Source: Saccharina japonica (lineage: Eukaryota > Sar > Phaeophyceae > Laminariales > Laminariaceae). From it: 64,000 bases of DNA. The translations under genes and the position numbers were made by a program. Where the stretch lies: contig MEHQ01002068.1 of the NCBI GenBank assembly GCA_008828725.1, positions 64,685-128,684 of the forward strand, given 5' to 3'. The notes under the pieces are model-generated. The model did no database searches, was not told the origin of the DNA, and was given only the letters and a program-made list of their open reading frames with translations. Below are positions 22,197 through 34,671 of the stretch, one piece after another (positions within the stretch are counted from its first letter, which is position 1; every line of letters begins with the position of its first letter).

Positions 22197-25100
22197 CTAG
22201 GTATCGGCACTATCCGGTATGACGTTTCGAGCGGCACAGGCTGGGTCAGAACCGCTCCCTCTCCGGTGGCTCCCGTGCGTGTGGCGGGCGCAGTGCTGGG
22301 CGATGCGGCTGCCGAACTGGATGGCCCGTTTGGGCAGGCTCCGGCAGCTGTCCAGCCCGAGATGCCATGCCACCTGCTTCGTGTTTGTGCAGAGCGAATG
22401 AAGTTCAAAGGCAACAGCATGGTTACAGACGAGTCGCTGTTATTGATGCGTACATACCAGGTATCAAAGAAGATCTGTTAATCTTATAAATCTCCATACG
22501 CAGAGATCTTTATAAGAGTACGAGGACAGAAGCACACTACAGCACTTAAGAAATTGGGAAATAACTGGTCCCTGGTACACTTTTTTGGTTCGGCTTAACC
22601 AGTTGTATTGTTGAATTTGAAGTGTTAGTGTAGGACACACCCTGCCTCGCATATTAATAAAAACCTGAGCTTGGCCCAACGTATTAGTGTCTTAAGTGGT
22701 GTCGCGTACTGTACTGGTAGATAATGCTGTTGTAGTATGTACGTACTTACTATTAATACCTGGTTCGTACGTAATTGGTGCACGGTATAAATTACGGCAT
22801 AGATTACGAAACTGCTCTTTTATCAACTATTGTTTTGCCCGGGGGCCCCCATTCGCCCTTACGTTCCAACCAATCACGGGCTAGCGGCTTCGGCCGCGAA
22901 GCCGCCGCTTCACACCCTCCGAATGCGCTCTCCCCTTGATTCCTCTCATTGGCTGGCAATGTACTACACGGTTTATTCCATATTGTCTATTGTTACGCTA
23001 CACACACGGCCAACCGCCAACCCTCTCTATCTGGTCTTGGGCGACTCGCTTTTATTCCTTGAGGGTTAAGCCTTTAACCGGAACCTTGCACTAGTTACAG
23101 TTAGCTTACAGGTTGTAGCTCTACACAACGCCCTTCCTTGCATAGCACCTGCTTCGAATGCAAATCACAAACCATGCTAGCGGGGGGGGGGGGGCATGGA
23201 AGGTGTGTGGGCCGCGCAAGCTACCTGTTGATGATATGGTTACCATGATAAGGAACCAAGGAGGATGTTTTTGCCAGTTAACCTTTCGTCGTATTTGTCG
23301 TCTCTAGCCGATGGCACAAATAGGTGCCGCAGAACGACGCGTGCTGAGTATGAGTGGAGATTCAATGCGTTTGGCACTCGCTGAGGTGTTGCATGCCGCT
23401 CGCAACAAGTAGAGCTGTAACAGGCGATCGACCTACTGTACTCTCTTCTTTACCCACACGGGTACCAAACGTCGGGCAAACCGTACTTCGGCCACGGCTA
23501 ATACAACAGCTACCCCCCCCCCAGCACATCACTCATCACTCATCACCTCTCGAAGTATCTTCTTGTCGCCGACCCCAGGCGGTTCATCCATGTTGCAAAT
23601 ATTCCGCAGGGGCAATGACCTGATAATAAATTAACAGCCGCAGAGTCGAGTGCGCCATTTTTTTGACCGGAGGAGGGGACAGAAGTGTGTTACGTAAATA
23701 AGTCAACAAAACGAAAGAACGTATGAGCACCATATTGGTACCTGCATCAACAGTTGGGCTGTGAGGTGCGAGCTAGTGGCGTCCGGCGGCTTGCGTCAAG
23801 CACTGAGGGACAGTCAGTGCCGTCAGCGCCGCTTCCGGTGTGTGAAGTCAAGGGTTTTCCGTCTATCATAAGTAACGGTTGGGTCCTTATCGCGGTCCGA
23901 GGTATCAATGGACCCATTACCAAGTTTTTGGGGGTCAACTACGTTCTTGGGGTTAGATGGGACATTTTTGAAGCAACGTAATGAGTTATCGAAATCAACC
24001 CCATTGCTGAATCGAACAACATTTTCCTGCATACAGTAACCGTTTTAGAAGGCATACTTCAAAACGGTCTCAGTCTAAGTCTAAGTCTAAGTACGTTGGT
24101 CTACAAAGGGTGGGTGCAGCAGTTGTAAAGGAGCTAAGAAAAATACACCTATCAGATTAGCATAATCCCTTTCGACGTTTGCGGGAAAACCAATTAATAG
24201 CGATACTGCTTGCGGCGACCAGCATACAATCTCAGTGCGTTTCCACTTTCGTCCACCAGACAGAGGACGGCCAAACATCCCCTCGGATACCGCGGGTGTC
24301 TGTGCGAAAGTGTACCTGACGTCCTCCCGAAAAAAAACTGCGTCAAGCGACCACCAATTGGCTTACAACTTACTTCCCGGCCACGATAACAAGCCTATTA
24401 AAAGAGCTTCAACAACAGCAGAACAGCATCAATAGTGGTACAGCTCCAACAACAGCGTAACCAAGAGGCGGTAGGGCTGCGTGGAATTAAAATACTGCTG
24501 CTCACGCGTGTGCTACGCAGCAACAACCATGATGAAACCGGACCTGATGTAGGCGAGAACGCCTTCGTCCAGAAACGGAAACCTGGCCTCTTTTCCGTGG
24601 TCCGCGATGCAGCGGTCATCTCTTCCTAGGTTTCTCGTCCACAGTCGACCCTGGTCCTTGCGCAGCTCGTCGGCAAGAGCCGTCTCTCCTGTCCACGGCA
24701 GATGCCAGCAGTCATCCATCATCCGTCAATACCACGAGCGGGACGTCAAAAAGACCCGGAGCCGCCAGAAACCAGACACGACGACGGCAGTGCGCGTCTA
24801 CTACGTCAGGTTTAGGAGTACTATTAATAAAATTAGACCCAAAGGCGATGCAAAACCAGCCGCCAATGAAGCCCGAGTCATAATCGTAACGAAGTTAGTA
24901 CGACCTATTTTACAACGTTAGAGCTGCGGGACAAACAAAATCAGCCGCCGACGTGCATTCGAGAAATATTACTCAAGAGCGTAATCGAGAGTTTTTCTGT
25001 CGTTCGTCCGAGAGAAAAATCGCAAGAAAAACAATGATAGTGGCGTTTGTCAAGTAGCGGCTGCTACTGACGTGTCGGCGGGGGCACACATGGCAGTGCG

Positions 25101-28100
25101 CTCATGGTGTTCGCTTGTCCTGGCAGAGGAGACACCACTAGTCCACTGCATACCACTCGCACTACACAGTAGTTGCTGTTGCTGTTGCTGTTGTTGCTGT
25201 TGCCGTTGTTGTCGTTATCGTAATTGCTGCTGTTGGTGTTGTCGTTGTTGTTGCTAGATCTTGTTACTGTTGCTGTTTTCTGGTGCTTCTTCAGCGCAAA
25301 CAAGAACCATAAAATCCTACAGCCGTCAGTATTGTGCGATCCCACTCGACCGCACGGGGTTGGTTGGGGCACGGCTGACTATCACAACTACCAAGAGTGG
25401 TACGAATAGTAGATCAAAAGCCAAGGGTACATCAACAGAGGGGGCTAGGTTAACGACCGTTTGAGTACACTCATCTACGGGGTGGGCGGAAGAATGCTAA
25501 GACTTTCAATAAGACTACTGCTAAGACTGGCACAAAAACTAATGCTAAGACTTGCAGTAAGACTAGTGCTAAGAAATACACTACGACTAATGCTGAGACT
25601 GGCACTAAGGCTAATGCTCAGACTGGCACTCACCTCCCCTGGTGAATGCGTTCCGATGACGGCTGTATCCAGCCATGAATTCGTCCGCCCCAATGCCCAC
25701 CTATTGAAAAACATTCGAGGGCCGCGGATTATCAGTCCGAACCGTCATACATACGTAATACGTGGTACTAAATGTGTTGATAGTTTACGTGCGATATGTA
25801 TGTAATACGGTATGCGGCATGTTGTTATGCAGCTACAGTATACTGACACCTGGTACCTGGTACCAGTATGCTATATCATATGTGAAACGTGCTGTAGCAA
25901 GTGATACCGGTACATGATAGGCAATATGTTGATACCTGGTACGCGATACGTGATGTGTTATACTGACAATGATTGGCGGCCGTTGATACAGAAAGCGGGG
26001 CAAAGCTGTTCGTTCACGCTGGGGCGATTCCCTTTCATACCATCAATTTCTAGCCCGTACCAAGATGATTGATCTTAATTGGTAGTCTACATACAGGTGG
26101 CATCGCGCGAGAAACTCTCCCAGGTTGCCCTCTCACCAAGAGCACCCTCGCGTTCGAAGTAAAAATCGCCGCCGACATCGACCGCTTTTCCAGTCCCCCT
26201 GCCTCCACCTCCGATTTCGCACTTGCCGCAGTCGCGTGTCGGTCGCCGCCGCCACCACCCTGGCCTCCTCTCGAGCGTCTCTTGTGGACGGGGCACCACT
26301 TTGTCGACTGCAGTGCGCCTGAGGCCAGACCAAGCGCCTGAAAATGTACATTCCGCCCCGGTCTGACTTGGCACGTCGAATCGCCCCTCTTCAGCAGTAG
26401 AGCGGCCAGCTCATCAGCTTGAAACGGTTCTGGGAGGCCATCGAAGTGCTCCGTCAGGTGAACCTTCAGCGCTTGCGACGCTTCTTCCAAAGCACGGGTT
26501 TTGCATAACAAGCGTTGCGCCTCGCTTTCACTCACCACCGCCGCCCCTGCCGCCCCCGCCACTGTGGCCGACGCTGCGGCCGCCGCCATTGCCGCTACTA
26601 CTGCAGCCGATGGGGGTATTCTCTCCGAACCAGATGCTCCAGGAGTCGAAGCGGCAACATCGATAAGCCCTTGTGCCTTCAAGCAGCACCTGCTACACAC
26701 GCCGAAGATGCAGCCGGGCTTGAGGAGTCGACGACACCCCTCGACAGGGCACAGCTCATCCATATTCTTGTTCACCTTTTTCGCTCTGTTCGCCGCCTTC
26801 CCCTTGTCGGTACCACGCAGCGCACCCTCTCTAGCTCGATCGCCGCTACTCGCAGACGCCGGAGGCGGCCTCGTAGTGCCGCCGCGACCCTCTGATGCTA
26901 TGGTCATGGCCGCTAAGCTATGCGTCGGCTCTGCCGAGGACAACCCTGATGTGGTGAGCGGTACGTCAGGCACCGGTGTAGAGGGTAGACCGTTTGTCGC
27001 GAACACCTTGCCAGCGAGCGCTCCACGCGCTTCAACGTTCGGCCCGTTGATCTCCTCCTCACCACCACCACCACCACCACCATCACCACCACCACCACCA
27101 CCACTAACAACACAATCCCCACCAACACGATCACCACCATCAACACCATCACTACCAACACCGGAGCCACCAACAACACCACCAACACGATCACCACCAA
27201 CCCCAACACCACCAACGTCACCACCAAATCCGTCCTGTTGAGGAAGAGACAGAAGGAGCTGCTCTCGTGGCGGGGGATCATAGAGCCATCCCTTTCCACT
27301 CGACGCAAACCAGAACGCAGACGCGATGTTGAAGTCCATCGTCGTGCTGCACGGCTGGAACGGCGCCGAGGGTTTGCAACATCGGATGCCGAAAGGCGTC
27401 AGGGGAATGCGAATGCGTGGGACTCCATCGTGGTCGTCAGGGTCGTATCAAAGCAGCGTCGTTCGAATGGCGTTGCTCGGAAGCATCGCTATTCTAAGCC
27501 TCGTCGTGCTGCGATAGAGCGTTGGGCACCCCACTTGATTTTTACAACGGGGAAGTCAGCACTCCGGGCCGCTCCCTCCCAGACACATCAATCGAAAAGG
27601 GTTGCGTTGGTGCCTCTCTTCCGATCGCACGCTGTCTCCGTGTCCGTGCTCGTAGCCCTACTCATAAATGATGATCAACGATAAAGCTGATTTATAATGC
27701 CACCGCAGCATTACTACAGCAACGACACTACGGTGGTAATACGGCAAAAGCTACTAGAAACGAGGAACTGGCCGAGTTGTCCGAGCGACAAGAACTATTA
27801 GTATTATGTATATTAAATAATATTTAATAATACTGCTATCGATTACTTCTACTACGATAAACGCTACTGTGAGCGAAACAAACGAAGGCATGTGCCGGAG
27901 GGGGAGCTAAAACCCCTAGGGGTTGAGTGGAAGAGAACAAATGACGAGTACGTATATACATGCCATTGGTACCAAGCACATTCATGCCGGTCCATAATTA
28001 CCGGTACCTGGTAGATACACATTAAATACTGCTTCATCATTTCCTCACCTGCATAACGCGCCACACTGCTTCCTTCTGCAGCAGCACATCCTCGTACACC

Positions 28101-31100
28101 GCATCCACGCACACCAGGCGCCAGACATGAAGAGGGAAAAGCAACCTCAGCTCCTCAGCGGCCACCATGGAAGCTAGACGGTCCGGCGAAGAATGCCCGC
28201 TTGGGCTGTATCATGGCACATACCACAGGAAACAGGGAACAGGTCATACATCGCATGAAATAGGCCACATATCACAGGTCGTATACCACAGATCACAGGT
28301 CACATATCACAGATCACAGGCCACAGATCACAGGTCACACACCACACGTCACAGGAAGGCACAAGTACAGGGCCACGGGAATAGCTCTGCGGGTCCAACT
28401 GGCAGAGCACAAGGAGGGACGGGAAAACGCGAAAGGGGCCGGAGAGCCGTGCCTGGAGGTTTAGCCGATTGTCAGGGGGAAGGGGGGGAGTACGGAAACC
28501 AGAGAGGGCGAAGACGTGAACAAACAGCATGTCCGCCATTATCAATGTTCTTAAAACGGTGGCGTTATGTACAGACATCACAAGAAAACAAGCCATTAAG
28601 AGGAAGCGCCCACACTTACTTCACAGATTGGCGGTCCTTGTTCGATAGGACAACAGCCACGCAACGCACGCAGCCTGGGCCAACAGCAAATCGAAACTGT
28701 AGTCGCCTCCGAAAATAATCACGCCAACCTTACACAAACAGTTGAGTAGTTGCAGCGACCTACCTGTCGAAGCAAACGTTGATGAGATCGATGGCTTCTC
28801 CCTTGGGCACGGCCGGCCCGCCGCCCCCCTCACCCCCCGCCTCCGCCAGCATGGCCGCAAGGACAACCGAGTCCAGCCCCCCCGAAAACAGAACGCCCAC
28901 CCTTGCCACTGCGGGAGATGCTGCAACAGCCCCTTTCGCATCACCGTCGCGCGAGCCCCGCAAGCCGCCGACGCAACGACCCACCCCTCCCGCGGCGTCC
29001 ACCAAACCTCCTACCGCCCCTCCTGCCCGTCTATCCCCATCCTCCTCCCCGACCACCGCCTCCTCGATATCTCCCAAGCCTGTCTTTATAGTCCCCGCAC
29101 CCCCTCCTGGTTCTGCTTGGCCCCGTCCACCCCTCGACTGTGGAGCAGAGAGGTGTACAGTGGCGTTTCGTGGCTGCGTCGTCGTTGTGCTACCGTAAGG
29201 GGTCTCAGTGCAAGCTGCTACCCGGGAGGCTGGGTACGGAATGGTGCGAACGCGGCTGCGGATTGCACCCCTCAGCTTGGCCAGCAGCCCCTCGGCGGCC
29301 CTCGAAATTTGAGGGCCATTGTCGGGCCCGTCCCTCAGTCCTGCGGGGGCGACACTCGCCCTCCCGAGGACTGCATCCCCTGTCCCCTGTATAACCCCTG
29401 GTGGCGTTCGGTCTGCATCTTTCTCAAACTCCCTCTCGCTTTTTTGCTCTTTTTCATTCTCTTTGTTGTCATAATCGTCGTCGTCGTCGTCCTCCCCTCG
29501 CGTCTCCCTCCTCATCTTGCAAACCCCAGCGCGTGGCGATAGAGGATCGAAATCGCCACGTACTCCGGGTGACGATTGTTCTGCCGCCTCGCTGCTGCCC
29601 AAGCTTCCTTCGGCGCAGGGAATTCCAGTCGACGAGGCTGCTGACCGCACGAATCCGTCGGGTTCCGAATTATTGTCGGCGGATAGGGACCCGTTCTGTA
29701 CAATGGACGCCGTGTTGTTTCTGCCCTCGGTGGGGCCAACCTCTCCCTCTCGATCACGAGACGTAAAAACATTAACAGTGGGTTCGTCTAAAGCCGGTGT
29801 CTTAAGAACACTGGCAGCGCCCGCGCCGCAGGACAGTGGCCACGCCTGGAAGTTCGGGGACGGAGGGTTCCAATCCCCTCCCTGCGATTCGCCTTCTCCG
29901 TCTTCGAACTCCAAGCCGTAGACTCCGTCGGCGCGGACCTCTTCCCATTCGCCTGCCGCGCCGAGAGCAGCGGGGAGCTCATTAGGATTGGCTGGCGCTG
30001 AAAGGAACGCTTCTGTGATTCGCTGACCGGTTGGAGATCCCATTGTCCCCGTCTGGATAGGGGCGGCCTCAGACAGCTCAGACCTTTGGGGCAAGAGCTC
30101 ATACCCATGAGGTAGGCAGGAGGAGACCGCCAACGGTTCACCCGACGCTCTGAGGAGCGGAGGCATTAGGTTGCGGCGGGGGCGAGCAAGGCGGGGGGGC
30201 GCTGCGGGGGGGGGGTGGAGGGCGGTTCGAACCAAAATCTCCAGCACGTATGATACAATAAAATGTTGGCGGAACAGCAGGAAAAGGTTTTGTCAAAACC
30301 TCGGGACTTGAGAGAGGGAAAACAACGACGAAATGAAATGTCGACAGCGCAAGTATATATCTCGCGATGAATCGTACAGGCTTCCGGGGTATGAGTGTTT
30401 ATTGTATACTACAGGAGTTGTTGTACTTCAATCCAAGGAATTGTCCAACACTGCGCGCTAACTCTACGTAGTAGGCGGTTGATAAGGTCGCACCTCTCGC
30501 TCTTTTTGTCGCTTTTATGCTTTTTGTGGGTCCCAAAAAGGCTTAAGTACGGCGGGCACGATAGAACATTCGGGTACCCGGTACCTGGGGTTTCGTATGA
30601 CGAGACTCCTGCGGCCGACGGGATCCCTGCCGTAATACAGCGACCGCCGACTCGGGCACCAGTAGACGAACGAAAACGGTCCAGAGATAGCGGCAAGGGT
30701 GGACACCACCTGCGACAACAAAAAGAGCAGTATCTGATGCTTGGATGATTTTGATAATCTGATGATTTGAGGATTCGATTGTTCGATGATTTCATGATTT
30801 ACAGGATGTACGGGTTTTACTATTCGATGAATGTGATTCAAGGGTTTGACGATGCCACGAATCGATGTTTCAATCAGTTGTTGATTTGATGATTTAAGGA
30901 CGATTCACTTAGTTGATGAGTTGCTTAATAGATGGAAGGACAACAAGGGATTTTATGAGTTGGTGAGTTGACGAGTGAGGGACGCGGGAACGGTCCCTGT
31001 CGAGTGACTACGTAGCGTTTTTTCATGGGCCTACGATTTAATTAGCAAAATATAATGGCAAGGAAGTTGACAATGCAGCCAATCCTAGATAGGACCGGAA

Positions 31101-33908
31101 GAGTCGCACTGTTTGCGGTGGCGACTTTTCAAGTGGGTTAAAGACGCCCCGTAAAAAAATCGAAAAGTTGTTGTCTTGATACATCCCCGCCTCCGAAGCA
31201 TATGAACACTACCGCATGGGTGCCGCACACCCCCAACGCAGAGAGACACAGCTGCTGAGTGCCAGGTAAAACAGTAATTACCCGATACTGCGCGAGTAAG
31301 AAGGGCAAGCCACTGTGGTGCATGATGCTGCTTTTGAACTTTAGAATAGACCAGACATGGCACCTCTCCTTATCTGTATTAATAGTATGAAAAACGTACC
31401 TCTTGCTGATTGCGCGTTCTTGATAGCGCTCGAAGAACTTCGGCGGTGTCGGCCTCTGATGGCCGGACGTCTAGGCCATCGAAGACCTGTTCATCAACGA
31501 GCATTAAAAAAACAGAAACAACACATCAAAACTCGGGGCCTTGCACCTTGCACGATACCGGCACGAGAGCACCTCTTATGAGAGTAAAGTTGCGAGCACA
31601 AAAGTTAAAGTTTTGAATGCATGATAACCGGTATTGGTAAACAGAGTGGCATGCACATATATGGTGATGCCTTCCTGGCGGTCACGTCCCGCTGTTTACA
31701 AGGTTTCCGTCAGTTGTTTCGGCGTCGTTCCAAAGTGGACGAGCGGACGGTGGATTGGCAAGCGTACTCAACAAAAAAACTTCCAGTCTTACTAATAAAA
31801 CACACTCGCTACGACAACTGGCGATACACTCGGGTCACATCTACGACACCACACATCTACATAAACATCGCTGCGGCGGCCCTTTTGTAGTCTTAGCCTT
31901 CTACTACAGACGGTTGGCAGTATAAATCGCCACCGGGGGTCGTTGAGCGCTAACACCAAGTACAACTGTAGGTCGGCACCACGATTCATACTGTAACTGC
32001 AGTACGTGCGTACTACCAGGTAAACATTATCGGATGGGAGGCAACGTGCATATTTCAAAACTACAGCCAGCCAGACACCAGACACTCCGCCCAGGACAAA
32101 TTTCTAAACTTCTGGGTGCAGGTAAAAGACAGCTGGCAGTAGTACCAGATCATGTATACGGTGTACTATTTTACTACTGCACTGTACATAAAAATATGTA
32201 CTACTCTAATTCCAAGTAACTTGTCCCCCAAAAGGGAGTGAGGTCCTACTCTAAGGCTTACTTAATTTAAGACAGCAGTAACACGCAATATAAAGTGAAC
32301 GGCAGCATCAGTATTACAGGGGACCATAGTAAATACTAGTAAATAGGACTTCCGTCACAGACAAAAACCTCTATGTTTCCCTATTTTTACTAACAAAATT
32401 TGGTCCTATTTACTATTAATATGGTCCTCCGTAAAAGTAGCAGCCGAGATTGGCGGCAGCAAAAAAAAAAAAAGCAAGCGCACCTCGCCGTTCCACAGCA
32501 GGACATTTCCGTTGGCGTCTTGTGCAGGCTGCGAGCACACTTGGTCACCTCGAAGATGAAGCACCGCCGCCAACAACAGCAGCGACGCCCTCCCGCCCTG
32601 GTCAAACAGGTTACCATTTTCATCGTAAATATAAGGGACATTTACATGAGCACCGAAGGTCCAAACGTACCTTATGTTTACAGCAGAAAAAAGTACTTGA
32701 ATACAGTACTGTACGACGTAGGATAAACTGCTTATTCAAGCGACTGGAACCACATTTTCAAATCGAAGGAGGCCACGGAAACTGCTGTCGCTTCGGCACT
32801 CTCACGGGAGTGCACCAAGGAGCTCATATCTGCCTTGCCAAATTATGGATCAATGGGAAAGTGCGGAGCTAGAGCAGAATTACGGAATGTCCAACATAAA
32901 AAAAGATGGGGAGTAGAGGTGGTTCCAGTGTATTTGTCAAGAGATGTGGTAAAAACGTTTTTCTTTGGTGGGCATTGCAACACAGATGCTCCTTCTCATA
33001 GTACATAGGGCGTAGTGCCGCGCACATATTGACGATATATATGTTGCCACATGATGAAAATCATCACACCATGTCGTCAACGTTTCAGTGGCCTACCTTT
33101 GGAACTGCACGTACGTTTTGGTGGGACAAACGGTAATTACAGGTAACTTCGTCCTTAACCCTTTTACGACTGCAGTCCCATTTTGGGGACAAACTACTCA
33201 AATTCTAAGTAATTTGTCCCCAAAACGGGACTCCAGTCCTAGATGAGGGTTAACTCGGAGTTGGTGTGGGATCATTTGTTTGCAGTGTGTACAGACAGCA
33301 GTAGGGGCGGATGGTATGTATGGCGGTTTTTAGATTGAGAACGTGTCGTCAAGGCATGGTGTGGTATCGCTAGGTTTTGTGTTACAAGCACCAGGTAAAC
33401 CATTAGTAAAGCTGTGGGCGCGAGGGCATGCTGCATGTTCAAATGTCGTCGGTTACTGCTGGTAAGCAACGAAGTGACGAAGCGACGAAACGGCGAAAAA
33501 CCCACAGCCGAAGTTGGCAGTTACAAAACCGCCCATACAGCTTCACAGACTACTCGTACTCGTAGATAGAGTTGTACGTACATGTGGGACCTAAACCGTC
33601 TGCACCACCACCACGCACCGTGAGCCACCCCTGGCGTCCACTGTGCCCACACCAAGCCGATTACATCATGCTTTCCTGCTACGGTATATATCTGCAGCAA
33701 GCAGCAGCGAGTGTTTTCTCACAGCACACAGCACACAGCACACGCACAACAGGAAACGCTCGAACTGGGTCTCTGGTGCTTTTACCTCGAGCTGGATCGA
33801 TTGTTGACCTGTGCCATCTGGTCCTCGCCTTCTAAGTGCCCCAAGGAACCTGTCTATGGTCGGCTGGTCGGCTGGGGAAGAAGCCAGCAGAAAAGCTATC
33901 CCACACAT
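22197..33908 (-). CDS. ASNSD1: Asparagine synthetase domain-containing protein 1 (ASNSD1-like), complete, 11 exons
   Basis: Exons: 33786-33908, 32484-32597, 31400-31486, 30585-30709, 28764-30149, 28049-28205, 26137-27354, 25634-25700, 24544-24688, 23547-23619, 22197-22373. Every junction keeps phase, giving 1223 residues and a TAG stop at 22197-22199. The N-terminus MCGIAF exposes Cys2, the nucleophile of class II glutamine amidotransferases. It is followed by RRRGPDGTG, AVLHLRG, NVLLWNGE and GRDPVGRRSL. The ATP pyrophosphatase part has GVLFSGGLDSVV (PP-loop, ~569-578), SSPDRLASM, FNIASAFWFASSGKGWL, VGIGADEFMAGYSRHR, RNLGRDDRCIADHGKEARF, PGVGDKKILRE and LPKRAIQFGSR. This motif series and order is that of ASNSD1 rather than of true asparagine synthetase. 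The protein is about twice the animal length. A low-complexity stretch separates the two domains in exon 5, and ~365 extra residues lie in exon 7. The cellular role of the family is poorly known. The start sits 142 bp from a divergent gene. Confidence 0.92.
25140..25260. repeat. TTGCTG/TTG microsatellite
   Basis: GTTGCTGTTGCTGTTGTTGC-type repeats in the intron between exons 8 and 9 of the ASNSD1-like gene. Confidence 0.8.
25484..25633. repeat. Minisatellite AAGACTNGTGCT touching a splice donor
   Basis: About 12 units of 12 bp (AAGACTGGCACT / AAGACTAATGCT). The array reaches the GTGAGT donor of exon 25634-25700; that donor's reverse complement is itself part of a unit (GGCACTCAC). Confidence 0.8.
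28215..28350. repeat. Minisatellite CACAGATCACAGGTCACATA
   Basis: Degenerate 10- to 21-bp units begin about 10 bp outside the acceptor of exon 28049-28205 of the ASNSD1-like gene. Confidence 0.8.
32318..32434. repeat. Fold-back element, GGGGACCAT family
   Basis: Begins GGGGACCATAGTAAATACTA and ends with TCCTATTTACTATTAATATG then GTCCTCC. The central part is an AT-rich loop with CCCTATTTTTACTAAC. It lies about 50 bp from exon 2 of the ASNSD1-like gene. Confidence 0.7.
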
Positions 33909-34050
33909 GATGGCCTAGCCCGCCTGCAACGAGCAGTGCAATGCAACCTGGTCCTCCCTGCGAGCCATCTACCTCTACCAGGCGCCATACAGCAGCACCC
34001 CTACTAAAGAACGTTCAACATCCAAGACGGAACACCCTCATCTCCATCGT
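33909..34050. promoter_or_regulatory. Short divergent intergenic region, likely bidirectional promoter
   Basis: Only 142 bp separate the ATG of the ASNSD1-like gene (minus, 33906-33908) from the first ATG of the RRM/ankyrin gene (plus, 34051). If the plus gene starts at its second in-frame ATG (34129), the gap is 220 bp. No clear TATA box is seen. That both genes share this stretch as a promoter is inferred from spacing alone. Confidence 0.5.
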
Positions 34051-34607
34051 TTGTATCAACACAACCACAAGCGTATACCAACGCCTCCCATCCCGAGGAA
34101 GGCACTGGGTAGAAACGTGAGGACAGACATGACCTCGGGTGTTAGTGCAGATGAGGAGCCTCCGCTGCTGACATCGCAATCAGCGGAGCCTGTCGGATCA
34201 GCGGATCCTGTCGAGGCAAGGCCAGACGCAAACGAATCGTCCCAACCCGAGCCAGCTTCAGCAGCAGCAGTACAGCAGCAGCAGCAGCCGCAGGAGGAGG
34301 ACCAGACCGACAATGCTCGCTGTGATGATGCTTCCATGCACGAGCACCAGCAGCAGCGGCAACAACAGCAGCAGCAGCAGCCGTCAGTGGTGTACCATCA
34401 CACACGCGACGCTTCCATCCAGACGCGCCACCTGGTTGTGTACAACACAGGCCCGTCTGTCGGGGTGGACGAGCTGACGCTGCGGCGAGTTTTCGAAGCG
34501 TACGGGACTGTCGAGCGCGTGCTGTGCGTCAACCCGGCTGCAGCGAGGGTCCTGGTGACCTTCCACGAGGTATACTTGGTTTAGCATGTACCGTACATAG
34601 CACTGAT

Positions 34608-34671
<64 letters not shown>

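Noticed and set aside
26501-27241. Plus-strand Pro/Ala-rich frame
   Set aside because: Antisense shadow of ASNSD1-like exon 7, whose minus frame carries conserved motifs and correct splice phases.
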